A stretch of DNA of 64,000 bases from Terrabacter sp. Ter38 (GTDB taxonomy: Bacteria; Actinomycetota; Actinomycetes; Actinomycetales; Dermatophilaceae). A program made the position numbers and the translations under genes. The DNA is taken from contig NZ_JALJRZ010000009.1 of NCBI RefSeq assembly GCF_024519435.1, positions 124,001 to 188,000 on the forward strand, written 5' to 3'. This document shows, piece after piece, positions 7,937-16,617 of this stretch. The notes under the pieces were generated by a model. The model did not search any database and had not been told where the DNA came from. It worked only from the letters and a program-made list of their open reading frames with translations. Position 1 is the stretch's first letter, and each line of letters opens with the position of its first letter.

Positions 7937-8737
7937 ATGAACCGTGTGACGACCCTCGAGGCGTACGAAGACGACCGGGGGAACCGCATCGAGTTCAGCG
8001 GGACCGTCGAGAAGAACATCCGTGTGAAGTTCAAGGGACGCAACAACGTCCTGCGTGTCGCGACGCAGCACAACATCGCCCAGCTCTTCGTCGACTTCGA
8101 CTGCGACGACGGCCTCGTGGAGATCGGCAGCAGCCACGGCGTGCCGGGACTTCGCGCAGCGATCCGCGTCGGGGACGGCTGCCAGGTGCGCATCGGCAAG
8201 AACGTGTCGTCGACGACGACGGTGGCCATGTCGACGGCGGAGGGCACGTCGATCACGATCGGTGACGACGTCATGATCGCGTCCGACACCCAGATCCGCG
8301 CCGACGACGGCCACCCCATCTTCGACGTCCGCACCGGCAAGCGCGTCAACGCAGCCCGGTCGATCGTCATCGGCAACCACGTGTGGCTCGGTCTCGGCGC
8401 CTGCGTCCTCGGGGGCGTCACCATCGGCGACGGCACCGTCGTCGGCATGCGCTCGGTCGTGACGCGGTCCTTGCCCAACAACGTCGTCGGAGCGGGCTCG
8501 CCGGCGAAGGTCGTCAAGCGGAACGTGGCCTGGGAACGCCCGCACCTCACCCTCGACCCGCCCTACCGGAAGCCGACCGCGGCCTCGGTCAAGAAGTCCA
8601 CTGCCTACTGGACGCTGACCGTCGACCCCGGCAGGCCGTCACGAAGCCGGGGGATCTACGCCGGCGCGCGCCGACGCACGCGCCGAAGGCTCAGGGCCGT
8701 CCGGGCCATGGCCGACGGGCTGACTCGACGCACCTGA
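7937..8737 (+). CDS. Left-handed beta-helix (hexapeptide repeat) acyltransferase
   Basis: 266 residues. Residues about 55-200 are hexapeptide repeats, ending in the maltose O-acetyltransferase-like block HVWLGLGACVLGGVTIGDGTV and AGSPAKVV. A conserved HPIFD loop follows IRADDG, as in surface-polysaccharide acetyltransferases of the WbbJ type. The last 60 residues are Arg-rich and not family-typical. Acetyl-CoA-dependent O-acetylation of a glycan is likely; the substrate is unknown, and no glycan cluster surrounds it. The start is chosen for its TANNNT box rather than a ribosome binding site. Confidence 0.8.
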   Translation: MNRVTTLEAYEDDRGNRIEFSGTVEKNIRVKFKGRNNVLRVATQHNIAQLFVDFDCDDGLVEIGSSHGVPGLRAAIRVGDGCQVRIGKNVSSTTTVAMSTAEGTSITIGDDVMIASDTQIRADDGHPIFDVRTGKRVNAARSIVIGNHVWLGLGACVLGGVTIGDGTVVGMRSVVTRSLPNNVVGAGSPAKVVKRNVAWERPHLTLDPPYRKPTAASVKKSTAYWTLTVDPGRPSRSRGIYAGARRRTRRRLRAVRAMADGLTRRT

Positions 8738-8758
8738 TCCCTCCGGCGACACCGGCGG

Positions 8759-10501
8759 TCAGGAGACCGTCAGCACCGCGGTCCACGTCGACCCACCGGA
8801 CTCCGTGAACGTCACGGTTACCGACGCCGCGTTCGAGCCGGTCTTCGTCGCGGAGACCGGGGTGGTCGAGGTCGTGGCGCTCGGGGCCACCGTGACCTTC
8901 CCCGTGGCCGCGTTCTTGCCGGTCGAGGACCAGTTGATGGTCTCCGTCGAGCCGCTGTAGGAGACCGCCGCCTGCGTGCTGCTGCCGAAGCCGACGTTGG
9001 CCGCGATGACGGCGTTGTTGCCACCGGCGACCGTGCACGTGAAGGTGGTGCCGACGGTTCCGGAGCAGCTCGGCGTCGCCGGGTTCCCGTTGACGGTGAC
9101 GTTCGAGAAGACGAGCCCTGCCGCCTGGCCGGCGACGACGCCCTGGCTGAGCGAAGCGGACGTGGACGCCGAGTGGTTCGCCGTGCCGGCATACGCCGCC
9201 GTGACCGACCGGGTGCCGGCGGTCGCGAAGGCCGTCGTGCAGGTGGCGACACCGGATGCGCTGAGGGTCTGGGTGCCGGACGTGCAGCCGATCACGGTCG
9301 TGCCGTCCTTGAAGGTGACGACGCCGGTGGGCACTCCCCCGCCGGGAGCCGTGGAGGCCACCGTCGCGGTGTAGGTGACGCTCTGGCCGGTCCGGACCGT
9401 CGGCGCCGAGGTCGTCAGGGTGGACGTCGTGGCCGCGGCCCCCACGACCTGGCTGACGGTGGGCGAGGTGGACATGAGGTGGTCGGCCGAGCCGGAGTAG
9501 ACGGCGGTGATGGCGCGTGTGGCGGCGGAGGCCTGGCTCACGAGACAGGTCGTCGACCCGGAGCTGAGCGTCGGAATGCCCCCTGCGCAGGTCAGGGTCG
9601 TCGCGCCGTCCTTGAAGGTGACCGTCCCGCCGGGGGTGCCGCCGCCGGGAGCCGACGCCGACACCGTGGCGGTGTAGGTCACGGACTCGCCCACCACCGA
9701 CGGGTTCGTCGACGACGTGACGGTCGTCGTCGTGGCCGCGGCGTTCACGACCTGCGACACGGCGGCCGAGGACGATCCCGAGTAGGGCGCCGACCCGGCA
9801 TACGCCGCCGTGATCGACCTGGTGCCCGCTGAAGGAGCGGCGACGGTGCACGTCGCGGTGCCCGCACTGAGCGTCTGGGAGCCGCCCGCGCACGTCAGGG
9901 CGGACCCGCCGTCACGGAAGGTGACCGACCCGGCCGGCGTGCCGGAGGCCGCGCTGACCGTCGCGGTGTAGGTCACGGACTGCCCGACCACCGACGGGTT
10001 GGTGGACGAGCTCACCGACGTGCTGGTGACGACCGATGCCTGGACGGTGACGGGACCACTCGAGGGGCCCGTCGTGGTCCACCCGGAGCGCACCGCGACG
10101 ACGGTGTAGCGGTAGGTCCCGTCCGGGACGGACGGGTCGCTGCAGGACGTGGTGGTCAGGAGTGTCGATGGCGACGTGCCACAGGCGGCGACCGTGGCGG
10201 ACGTCGTGACGTTGGTGCGGTCGACGCGGTACCCCGTGGGGGCCACGCCCGCCGACGGCGGGGTCCACGCGACAGAGACGGTCGTGGCGCCGACGGCGGC
10301 CGTTGCCGTGACGGACGACGGGGTCGAGATCGTGGCGGTCGGCGCGGTGCCGGTGCCGCGCCCGCTGACGGTCCAGTACGCCCACGCGGTGCTGGACACC
10401 GTCATCAGCACCGCCATGAGGACGGTGACACGGAGGGCGCGCACGCCGCGGCGCGGGGCTGCACGGCGTGCGCGCGTCTTTGGGGGCGTCGGGGCGGGCA
10501 T
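8759..10501 (-). CDS. Exported multi-domain Ig-like protein with SipW-type signal
   Basis: 580 residues from the ATG at 10501, which shares one base with the stop of the upstream gene (TGATG). A twin-Arg-rich start is followed by a hydrophobic segment (about 28-42) ending AWAYWT, then a GxGTGTA motif, as in SipW-dependent (TasA-type) precursors. A fibronectin-III-like domain follows (about 55-150). Three bacterial Ig-like repeats of about 95 residues come next (about 150-245, 245-340, 340-430), each with SVTYTATV, GxVTFKDG and TRxITAxY. The last 150 residues are a beta-rich domain with a Cys pair (PSCSG...FTCTVAG). There is no LPxTG sorting signal. It is probably a secreted or surface fibre protein; the role is unknown. 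Confidence 0.75.
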   Translation of the reverse strand: MPAPTPPKTRARRAAPRRGVRALRVTVLMAVLMTVSSTAWAYWTVSGRGTGTAPTATISTPSSVTATAAVGATTVSVAWTPPSAGVAPTGYRVDRTNVTTSATVAACGTSPSTLLTTTSCSDPSVPDGTYRYTVVAVRSGWTTTGPSSGPVTVQASVVTSTSVSSSTNPSVVGQSVTYTATVSAASGTPAGSVTFRDGGSALTCAGGSQTLSAGTATCTVAAPSAGTRSITAAYAGSAPYSGSSSAAVSQVVNAAATTTTVTSSTNPSVVGESVTYTATVSASAPGGGTPGGTVTFKDGATTLTCAGGIPTLSSGSTTCLVSQASAATRAITAVYSGSADHLMSTSPTVSQVVGAAATTSTLTTSAPTVRTGQSVTYTATVASTAPGGGVPTGVVTFKDGTTVIGCTSGTQTLSASGVATCTTAFATAGTRSVTAAYAGTANHSASTSASLSQGVVAGQAAGLVFSNVTVNGNPATPSCSGTVGTTFTCTVAGGNNAVIAANVGFGSSTQAAVSYSGSTETINWSSTGKNAATGKVTVAPSATTSTTPVSATKTGSNAASVTVTFTESGGSTWTAVLTVS

Positions 10502-11484
10502 CAGTTGCTCGCCGTCCCGGCCCACGTGAGCGCGAAGCTCTTGTTCTTGCAGACGTCCTGGTTGACGGTCGGCAGGTTGCGCAGGCGGATCTCGGCGGTC
10601 GCCATTCCCTGGGCGGGAAGGGTGACCGAGCCGCGGGACGGGACGAGGAGCGCGGAGCTCGTCGTGACAGAGGGCTGGCGCAGGTCGAGGTTCGCCGCCG
10701 AGGTGCAGCCGGGCGGGGTGCTGTCGGTTGCGACGGCGACGGTGAGCGCCGACACCCTGATGGCGACGGAGTTGGGGTTCGAGACCGTCACGGTCAGGGG
10801 TCGCCAGACACCCGGGACGAGATCACCGACGCTGCCGGAGACGGTGAAGGGCAGGTCGGTCTCGGGGCGGCCCTTCTGGTAGCTGAACGCGTAGGCGGTG
10901 GTGGCGGAGACGTTGCCCGCTGCGTCCACGGCCCGCACCGCGAGCTGGTGCCGGCCGTTGTTCGAGGTGTCGATGACCCACGTCAACGGCGTCGTGCACA
11001 CCGTCCACGGGCCGTTCTCGAGGGAGCACCGGAACGTCACGCCCGCCTCGGCGGAGGTCCAGCTCGCGGTGTTCGTCGCCGTCGACGTGGGGTCGGCCGG
11101 GGTCGACGTCAGCACGGGCGCCGGCGGGGGCACCGTGTCGACGACCCACGCGTATGCCGTCGGGGTGCTCGCCGTACCCGCGACGACCGCCGTGACGCTG
11201 AAGGTGTGTCTGCCTTGCGACAGGCCGGAGTAGGTGACCGGGCTCGCGCACGCCGCGAAGGCGACGCCGTCCCGCGCGCACCGGAATGCACTACCCGACA
11301 GGGCGGAGAAGGTGAACGTCGCGGTCACGCTGGACGACGGGTCGGCCGGGCGCGAGGTGATGACGGGGCTCAGGACCGACGTGCCTGAGGCCGCACGGGG
11401 CATGCCGTGGACCGTGACGAGGAGCGCGACGAAGACGCCGAGCAGCACCAGGGCGGTGGGCCTGGCGTTCTTCGGCGTCTTCAT
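10501..11484 (-). CDS. Exported protein with two Ig-like repeats and an NQDxC C-terminal domain
   Basis: 327 residues; GGGGAG precedes the ATG at 11484. A conventional signal peptide (about 8-33) ends near MPRAASG. Two repeats of about 85 residues follow (about 38-200), each with FRCxxD/E...CxxPxxY/W, GRHxxxV and AxxA motifs typical of cell-surface Ig-like modules. The C-terminal 110 residues form a beta-sandwich-like domain with VTVSNPN, PGCTSAA and a final VNQDVCKNKSF segment. That last part resembles the C-terminus of the protein encoded at 11595-12110. It is coupled to the Ig-like gene at 8759-10501. The function is unknown. Confidence 0.75.
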   Translation of the reverse strand: MKTPKNARPTALVLLGVFVALLVTVHGMPRAASGTSVLSPVITSRPADPSSSVTATFTFSALSGSAFRCARDGVAFAACASPVTYSGLSQGRHTFSVTAVVAGTASTPTAYAWVVDTVPPPAPVLTSTPADPTSTATNTASWTSAEAGVTFRCSLENGPWTVCTTPLTWVIDTSNNGRHQLAVRAVDAAGNVSATTAYAFSYQKGRPETDLPFTVSGSVGDLVPGVWRPLTVTVSNPNSVAIRVSALTVAVATDSTPPGCTSAANLDLRQPSVTTSSALLVPSRGSVTLPAQGMATAEIRLRNLPTVNQDVCKNKSFALTWAGTASN

Positions 11485-11594
11485 GGGGCTCCCCGGTCGT
11501 GGTCGGTGCGGGCCAGCACCTCGTACGGTCGTGCGACGGACGCGGAAGGGGCGGGGCGCCGGGGTCGATGCGGCGTCCCGCCCCCTTCCGGGTC

Positions 11595-12110
11595 TCAGCT
11601 GGCGACGTAGTTGATCGTCACCGTGGCGCCCTGGCAGGCGTCCTGGTTCGTCGTCTTGTTGTTGAACTGCAGGGTGTAGTCGACGGTGGTCGTCGCGGCG
11701 GGGGCGAGGTCGACCCCAGTGATGCCGAGCGAGGCAGCCGTGGCCTCGGAGACCGGCGCGACCGCGCCGTTCAGCTTGTAGTCGCTGCCGTCGCAGTTCG
11801 TCTTGTTCGTCGTGACGTAGGCCTTGACCGCCTGGATCTTGTAGGTCTCGGTGCCGGTGTTCTTGACCGTGGCGGTGATCGTCTGCGCCGAGTCGCCGGG
11901 GTACATCGCGGTGGCGCTGCCGCCGGTGACGAGGAAGACGTTGCTCGCTCCGGCCCGCGTGGTGGCCGTGCCGGTGCCGCCGCCGAGGCTCGTCCAGTAC
12001 GCGTACGCCCCGCCGGCGGTCGCGAGACCGATGACACCGGCCGCGAGGAGAGCTGCGGACTTCTTCTTCTTGGAGCTGGACTTCTTCTGAGTGCGCATGG
12101 TGTCCCCCAT
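11595..12110 (-). CDS. Small SipW-type-signal exported protein, first gene of the locus
   Basis: 171 residues from the ATG at 12110 (GAGGG 7 bases upstream); an in-frame ATG at 12098 is an alternative. A Lys/Ser-rich start is followed by a hydrophobic stretch (about 19-38) ending AYAYWT and then GGGTGTATT. The motif order is the same as in the protein at 8759-10501 and is typical of SipW-dependent precursors. The mature part is one domain with TATVKNTGTETYKI, TNCDGSDYKL and TNQDACQGATV; two Cys may pair. No SipW-like peptidase gene lies in the window. By analogy it may be a secreted matrix or fibre subunit; this is inference. Confidence 0.75.
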   Translation of the reverse strand: MGDTMRTQKKSSSKKKKSAALLAAGVIGLATAGGAYAYWTSLGGGTGTATTRAGASNVFLVTGGSATAMYPGDSAQTITATVKNTGTETYKIQAVKAYVTTNKTNCDGSDYKLNGAVAPVSEATAASLGITGVDLAPAATTTVDYTLQFNNKTTNQDACQGATVTINYVAS

Positions 12111-12184
12111 GACCTTTCCCTCGAGTGCCTTCAACGGTTCCTGGTGTGCTGCTGAAGGAACAGTGACACGCGTTTCCGACGATT

Positions 12185-12272
12185 CCGGGACACTTCGGGC
12201 AACGTTGCGCATACCTTGCGGGTTGCTTGTGGCCGCGACGGAGACCTTGCAGTTGTGACCGGGACACCTTGC
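12185..12272. promoter_or_regulatory. Repeat-rich upstream region of the exported-protein locus
   Basis: Three direct repeats of ACCTTGC lie at 12213-12219, 12244-12250 and 12266-12272. CCGGGACAC occurs twice (12185-12193 and 12259-12267), and a perfect 10-bp palindrome GCAACGTTGC lies at 12199-12208. All are 75-165 bp upstream of the first gene of the exported-protein locus. Clustered repeats of this kind suggest binding sites for one or more regulators. Confidence 0.4.
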
Positions 12273-12325
12273 ACAACAAGCGGATTCAGACCGCCTCGTC
12301 GCAGACGACCAGTCTCGGCGGCGGG

Positions 12326-12371
12326 ACGACGAAGGGCCGCCCTCTCCGTGGAGAAGGCGGCCCTTCGTCGT
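12326..12371. terminator. Strong hairpin between tRNA-Pro and the exported-protein locus
   Basis: A 16-bp perfect stem (12326-12341 with 12356-12371) encloses a 14-base loop that can pair further (TCTC/GAGA). It follows the 3' end of tRNA-Pro on the minus strand by 4 bp. No U-tract follows, as is usual for actinobacterial terminators. Confidence 0.7.
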
Positions 12372-12375
12372 TCGG

Positions 12376-12449
<74 letters not shown>

Positions 12450-12471
12450 AATGCCCCTCGGGGCGAAAGGA

Positions 12472-12477
12472 ACATTA
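12472..12477 (-). promoter_or_regulatory. Candidate -10 box for tRNA-Pro
   Basis: TAATGT reads on the minus strand 23 bp upstream of the tRNA 5' end. A GCCCCTCGGGGC palindrome (12452-12463) sits between it and the tRNA. No convincing -35 was found. Confidence 0.35.
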
Positions 12478-12524
12478 GCGCACCGGGTGCCGCTGGTCCC
12501 AATCGGCCCCCGTGAGTGGCGAGG

Positions 12525-12546
12525 TGCCCCTTTCGGGACAGGGGCA
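12525..12546 (-). terminator. Hairpin after der
   Basis: TGCCCC and GGGGCA (6-bp stem, 10-base loop) lie just downstream of the der stop codon at 12549. It is short, so confidence as a terminator is moderate. Confidence 0.4.
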
Positions 12547-12548
12547 GG

Positions 12549-14048
12549 TCAGCGTCGGCGCTTCTCGCGGACGCGGACCGAGACCTCGATCGGCGTGCCC
12601 TCGAAGCCGAACTGCTCACGCAGGCGACGCTCGATGAAGCGGCGGTAGCCGGCCTCGATGAAGCCCGACGCGAAGATGACGAAGCGCGGCGGACGCGTCG
12701 AGGCCTGCGTCGCGAAGAGGATGCGGGGCTGCTTGCCACCACGCAGCGGGTGCGGGTGCGCGGCCACGATCTCGCCCAGGAAGGCGTTGAGCCGGCCAGT
12801 GGGGACGCGGGTGTCCCACGACTCGAGGGCGGTCTCGATGGCGGGCACGAGGCGGTCCATGTGGCGTCCGGTGCGCGCGGAGATGTTGGCCCGTGGCGCC
12901 CACGGCACCTGGACGAGCTCCTTCTCGATCTCGCGCTCGAGGTAGTAGCGGCGCTCCTCGTCGAGGGTGTCCCACTTGTTGTACGCGATGACGAGCGCGC
13001 GTCCCGAGTCGATGACCTGCTGCACGACACGGATGTCCTGCTCGGCGATCGGCTCCTCGGCGTCGATGAGCACGACGGCCACCTCGGCCTTCTCGAGGGC
13101 CGTCTGGGTGCGCAGGGACGCGTAGAAGTCGGCGCCGCGGCTCTGGTGGACGCGGCGTCGGATGCCGGCCGTGTCGACGAAGCGCCACGTGGTGCCGCCG
13201 AGCTCGATGAGCTCGTCGACCGGGTCCCGGGTGGTGCCGGCCACGTTGTCGACGACGACACGCTCGGAGCCGGCGAGGCGGTTGAGCAGGCTCGACTTGC
13301 CGACGTTGGGACGACCGACGAGGGCGACCCGTCGCGGGCCACCCTGGGCGTACGCGCCGTGGGCCGACACGTCGGGCAGCACCTCGAGCACGGCGTCGAG
13401 GGCGTCGCCGCTCCCGCGGCCGTGGACGGCCGAGACCGGGTAGGGCTGGCCGAGTCCGAGGCTCCACAGCATGGCCGCGTCGGCCTCGCCGCGCTGGTCG
13501 TCGACCTTGTTGGCCACGAGCACGACCGGCTTGCCCGAGCGGCGCAGCAGCTTGACGACCGCCTCGTCGTCGTCCGTGGCGCCGACGGTGGCGTCGACGA
13601 CGAACATGACGACGTCGGCGAGGTCGATCGCGATCTCGGCCTGTTCGGCGACACGCAGGTGGATGCCCGTGGCGTCCGCCTCCCAGCCGCCGGTGTCGAC
13701 GATCGTGAAGCGGCGCCCGCCCCACTCTGCCTCGTAGGAGACGCGGTCACGCGTCACACCCGGCACGTCCTCGACGACGGCCTCGCGGCGCCGCAGGATG
13801 CGGTTGACGAGGCTCGACTTGCCGACGTTGGGTCGGCCGACCACGGCCACGACGGGCAGCGGCCCCTGTGCCGCGCCTCCGTCGGAGACCGGCCCCTGGG
13901 CGTCGAGCAGAGCCTGGTCCTCAGGGCTGAGCTCGAAGTCGTCGAGCCCGGCGCGCAGGGCGCGCTCCACGGCAGCGTCGTCGACGGAGGGGTCGGGGGT
14001 CGAGATCGGAACGCCCTCGTCGATGGGGCGGGCGGTCTCGTCAGTCAC
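12549..14048 (-). CDS. der: Ribosome biogenesis GTPase Der (EngA)
   Basis: 499 residues. Two tandem GTPase domains are visible: P-loops [13 protein letters not shown] (about 72) and [13 protein letters not shown] (about 237), each followed by switch motifs (PGVTRD with [13 protein letters not shown] with DTAG) and NKVD / NKWD. The KH-like domain fills the last 90 residues. An N-terminal acidic extension of about 60 residues is common in actinobacterial Der. The protein assists 50S subunit assembly. It follows plsC and cmk in the conserved cmk-plsC-der order, 12 bp after plsC. Confidence 0.95.
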   Translation of the reverse strand: MTDETARPIDEGVPISTPDPSVDDAAVERALRAGLDDFELSPEDQALLDAQGPVSDGGAAQGPLPVVAVVGRPNVGKSSLVNRILRRREAVVEDVPGVTRDRVSYEAEWGGRRFTIVDTGGWEADATGIHLRVAEQAEIAIDLADVVMFVVDATVGATDDDEAVVKLLRRSGKPVVLVANKVDDQRGEADAAMLWSLGLGQPYPVSAVHGRGSGDALDAVLEVLPDVSAHGAYAQGGPRRVALVGRPNVGKSSLLNRLAGSERVVVDNVAGTTRDPVDELIELGGTTWRFVDTAGIRRRVHQSRGADFYASLRTQTALEKAEVAVVLIDAEEPIAEQDIRVVQQVIDSGRALVIAYNKWDTLDEERRYYLEREIEKELVQVPWAPRANISARTGRHMDRLVPAIETALESWDTRVPTGRLNAFLGEIVAAHPHPLRGGKQPRILFATQASTRPPRFVIFASGFIEAGYRRFIERRLREQFGFEGTPIEVSVRVREKRRR

Positions 14049-14060
14049 GGTGTCCTCGAA

Positions 14061-14726
14061 TCAGTGAACGTCTGTTGAGGGACCATTCTCCACCCGCGAG
14101 CGGCGTACATGTGACGCGAGGGCGTCTCGCAGGTGGTCACTGGCCAGTCGAAGGCGGTCGCGGCCGGGTGCAGACCGGTCGACGGTGAGCCGGACCGGCT
14201 CCCCGAAGTCGACGAGCAGACGCGAGCGGAAGGACGGCCAGTCGTCCTTCGTCGCACCCGTGGGACGCGTCCCGCTGACGGCGACCGGCACGATCTGCGC
14301 GTCGGTGCGCAGCGCAATCCAGGCGGCGCCGTGGTTGACCTGGTGGACCTCGCCGTCACCGCGGTTGCCCTCGGGGAAGATCCCGACCGCTCCCCCGCCC
14401 TCGAGGACGGCACTCGCTGATGCCAGCGCCGCGCGGTCGCCGACCGAGCGGTCGATGGGGATCTGGCCGACGTTGCGGATCGTCCAGCCCCAGAAGCCCG
14501 AGAACGCCTCCTGCTTGACGAGGAAGCTCACGGGACGGGGCGCCAGACCGAAGACGAGGGGACCGTCGAGGAACGCCGCATGGTTGGCGACGAGGATGAC
14601 GGGCCCCGTGAGTGGCACCCGCTCGGGGTGCAGGGCGACGCCGCGGTAGAGGGTGCTGAAGATGACCTTGCCGATCGGGCGGCCGATCCGAGCCCGGTTC
14701 GGCTGGGGAGCGACCGCCTCGCTCAT
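14061..14726 (-). CDS. plsC: 1-acyl-sn-glycerol-3-phosphate acyltransferase family protein
   Basis: 221 residues. The acyltransferase motifs are clear: NHAAFLD (HxxxxD, about residue 48), the QIPIDRS segment (about 90), FPEGNRGDG (about 117) and a VPVAVSG strand. It transfers an acyl chain to lysophosphatidate at the cytoplasmic membrane face, or to a related lysophospholipid. The start overlaps the cmk stop in an ATGA, and der follows, so translation is probably coupled through the three genes. Confidence 0.88.
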   Translation of the reverse strand: MSEAVAPQPNRARIGRPIGKVIFSTLYRGVALHPERVPLTGPVILVANHAAFLDGPLVFGLAPRPVSFLVKQEAFSGFWGWTIRNVGQIPIDRSVGDRAALASASAVLEGGGAVGIFPEGNRGDGEVHQVNHGAAWIALRTDAQIVPVAVSGTRPTGATKDDWPSFRSRLLVDFGEPVRLTVDRSAPGRDRLRLASDHLRDALASHVRRSRVENGPSTDVH

Positions 14727-15430
14727 GCCCGGGCTGCCCGGACCACCTGGAGCACCGCGTCGACCGAGCCCTCGAAGTCGAGGTGCGAGGTGTCGATCGT
14801 CGTGACGCCGTCAGCGGCGACCGTGAACTCCGACACGGCGGAGTCCGCCTTGTCGCGATCGACGATCTGCGAGCGGGTCGCAGCGACGGCGTCGGCGTCC
14901 GCGGCTCCGTGCAGCTCGGTCGAGCGTCGCGCGAGCCGGGCCTCCTCGGAGGCGGTGAGCAGGATGCGCACCGGCGCATCGGGTGCGACGACGGTCGTGA
15001 TGTCGCGTCCCTCGGCCACGACACCGCCGGTGGCCGAGGCGGTCTCGGAGATGAGACGGCGCTGGAGGACCCGCAGGATCTCGCGGACGGGGACGACGGC
15101 GGCGACCGCGGACACGTTCGTCGAGATGCCGGTCTCGCGGATGGCCGCGGCGACGTCGGTGCCGCCGACCTTCACCGTCGGTGCGTCGGGATCAGTGCCG
15201 ATGGTCAGCGGAAAGCGTTGCGCCGCAGCGATGATCGCGTCGGCATCGGCGAGGTCGACACCTTCGTGGAGGCACCACCAGGTGAGGGCGCGGTACATCG
15301 CCCCGGTATCGAGGAAGCCGTAGCCGAGGGTCCGGGCCACCTGCTTGCTGACGCTCGACTTGCCGGACCCGGAGGGACCGTCCACGGCGATGACGAAACC
15401 GGACAGGGTGTCCTCGGGGGTCTGCGGCAT
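14723..15430 (-). CDS. cmk: (d)CMP kinase
   Basis: 235 residues from the ATG at 15430. The P-loop DGPSGSGKSS (about residue 17), FLDTGAMYRAL, the GRDITTVVAPDA NMP-binding segment and the RRSTELHG lid are all present. It phosphorylates CMP and dCMP. There is no Shine-Dalgarno sequence before the chosen start; CACTATCCT lies a few bases upstream, so the message might be nearly leaderless. Downstream plsC and der follow in the usual actinobacterial order. Confidence 0.92.
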   Translation of the reverse strand: MPQTPEDTLSGFVIAVDGPSGSGKSSVSKQVARTLGYGFLDTGAMYRALTWWCLHEGVDLADADAIIAAAQRFPLTIGTDPDAPTVKVGGTDVAAAIRETGISTNVSAVAAVVPVREILRVLQRRLISETASATGGVVAEGRDITTVVAPDAPVRILLTASEEARLARRSTELHGAADADAVAATRSQIVDRDKADSAVSEFTVAADGVTTIDTSHLDFEGSVDAVLQVVRAARA

Positions 15431-15488
15431 GCGGACGAGGATAGTGCCTCGACCGACACGCCCCGGGGCCCGCCCGAGAACCGGAGCC

Positions 15489-16571
15489 TCAGTCGTGCAC
15501 GCGCCAGCCGAGGCGGGCCAGCTCGGCTCGCAGCGGCTCGACGGATGCGGGTACCACCGAGATCTCGGCGACACCGACGGCCTGCCCGAGCCCGTGCTCG
15601 AGGTGGAGGTCCTCGAGGTTGATGCCGGCGTGGCCGACGTCCGTGAGCAGCCGGGCCAGTGAGCCGGGCGCGTCCGGGACGACGACCGAGACGACCTCGT
15701 ACGCCGCTGGGGCCGCGCCGTGCTTGCCGGGGATCCGTGCGTGGCCGAGGTTGCCGGCCTCGAGGACCCGGCTCAACGTGCCGAGCGAGCCGGAGCCGTC
15801 CGCGTCGACGAGGGCGTCGAGGGCCATGACGACGTCGTCGACCTGGTCGCGGACGTGGCGCAGGACGTCACGGACGGCGGGCGCGTTGCCGGCCAGGATC
15901 TGGGTCCAGAGCCGCGGGTCGCTCGCCGCGATCCGGGTCACGTCGCGCAGCCCCTGCCCGGCGAGGCCGACCGCGGACTCGGGCAGCTCGCGCAGACACG
16001 CGGCCACGATGCTCGCGGCGAGCTGGGGCACGTGCGAGACCGCCGCCACGGCCTCGTCGTGCTCGTGCGCCGGCATGACGCGGACGGCGGAGCCGACGGC
16101 GAGGGCGAGCTCCTTGACGCGTCGAACGGCTGCGTCGGTCGAGGCCTCGTGCGGCACGACGACCCACGCCCGGCCGTCGAAGAGGTCGCCCCGGGCGGCT
16201 GCGGTGCCCGAGCGCTCCCGACCGGCCATCGGATGCGACCCGACGTATCGGCTCGCGTCGGCGCCTGAGTCGAGGACGACGCGCAGCACTGACTCCTTGA
16301 CGGAGGCGACGTCGGTCACCACCGCGTCGGGCCACCGGTCCAGTGCGTCGACGACGACGCGAGCGGCGACGTCGGGCGGCGCCGCGACGACGACGACGTC
16401 TGGAGCGCCCGTCACGTCATCCGGCGTCTGGCCCGCCCGCAGGTCGCGCGCCAGCCTCACGGCTGTGGGTGAAGGGTCGTCCAGTGATACTCGAAATCCA
16501 TTGTTGGACAACGCGATCCCGAGACTGGTCCCGATCAGCCCTGCGCCGACGATGCGGACGTGCGTGCTCAC
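15489..16571 (-). CDS. tyrA: Prephenate dehydrogenase with C-terminal ACT domain
   Basis: 360 residues from a GTG at 16571. The NAD(P)-binding GAGLIGTSLG loop is at about residue 8. The catalytic His is in SHPMAGRERSG (about 115), and SHVPQL marks the helical dimer domain. An ACT domain (about 285-355, SVVVPDAPGSLARLLTDVG) probably senses tyrosine. The enzyme oxidatively decarboxylates prephenate (or arogenate) in tyrosine synthesis. It sits between rluB and cmk, as often found in Actinobacteria. Confidence 0.92.
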   Translation of the reverse strand: MSTHVRIVGAGLIGTSLGIALSNNGFRVSLDDPSPTAVRLARDLRAGQTPDDVTGAPDVVVVAAPPDVAARVVVDALDRWPDAVVTDVASVKESVLRVVLDSGADASRYVGSHPMAGRERSGTAAARGDLFDGRAWVVVPHEASTDAAVRRVKELALAVGSAVRVMPAHEHDEAVAAVSHVPQLAASIVAACLRELPESAVGLAGQGLRDVTRIAASDPRLWTQILAGNAPAVRDVLRHVRDQVDDVVMALDALVDADGSGSLGTLSRVLEAGNLGHARIPGKHGAAPAAYEVVSVVVPDAPGSLARLLTDVGHAGINLEDLHLEHGLGQAVGVAEISVVPASVEPLRAELARLGWRVHD

Positions 16572-16617
16572 CCTGTCAGCGTAGCGAGCCGGTCGTCCCG
16601 GGTCCGGGGCGTCCGGA

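Noticed and set aside
12326-12371. Hairpin near tRNA-Pro as an integrated-element attachment site
   Set aside because: No integrase, no duplicated tRNA 3' end and no mobile genes nearby; it is a terminator.
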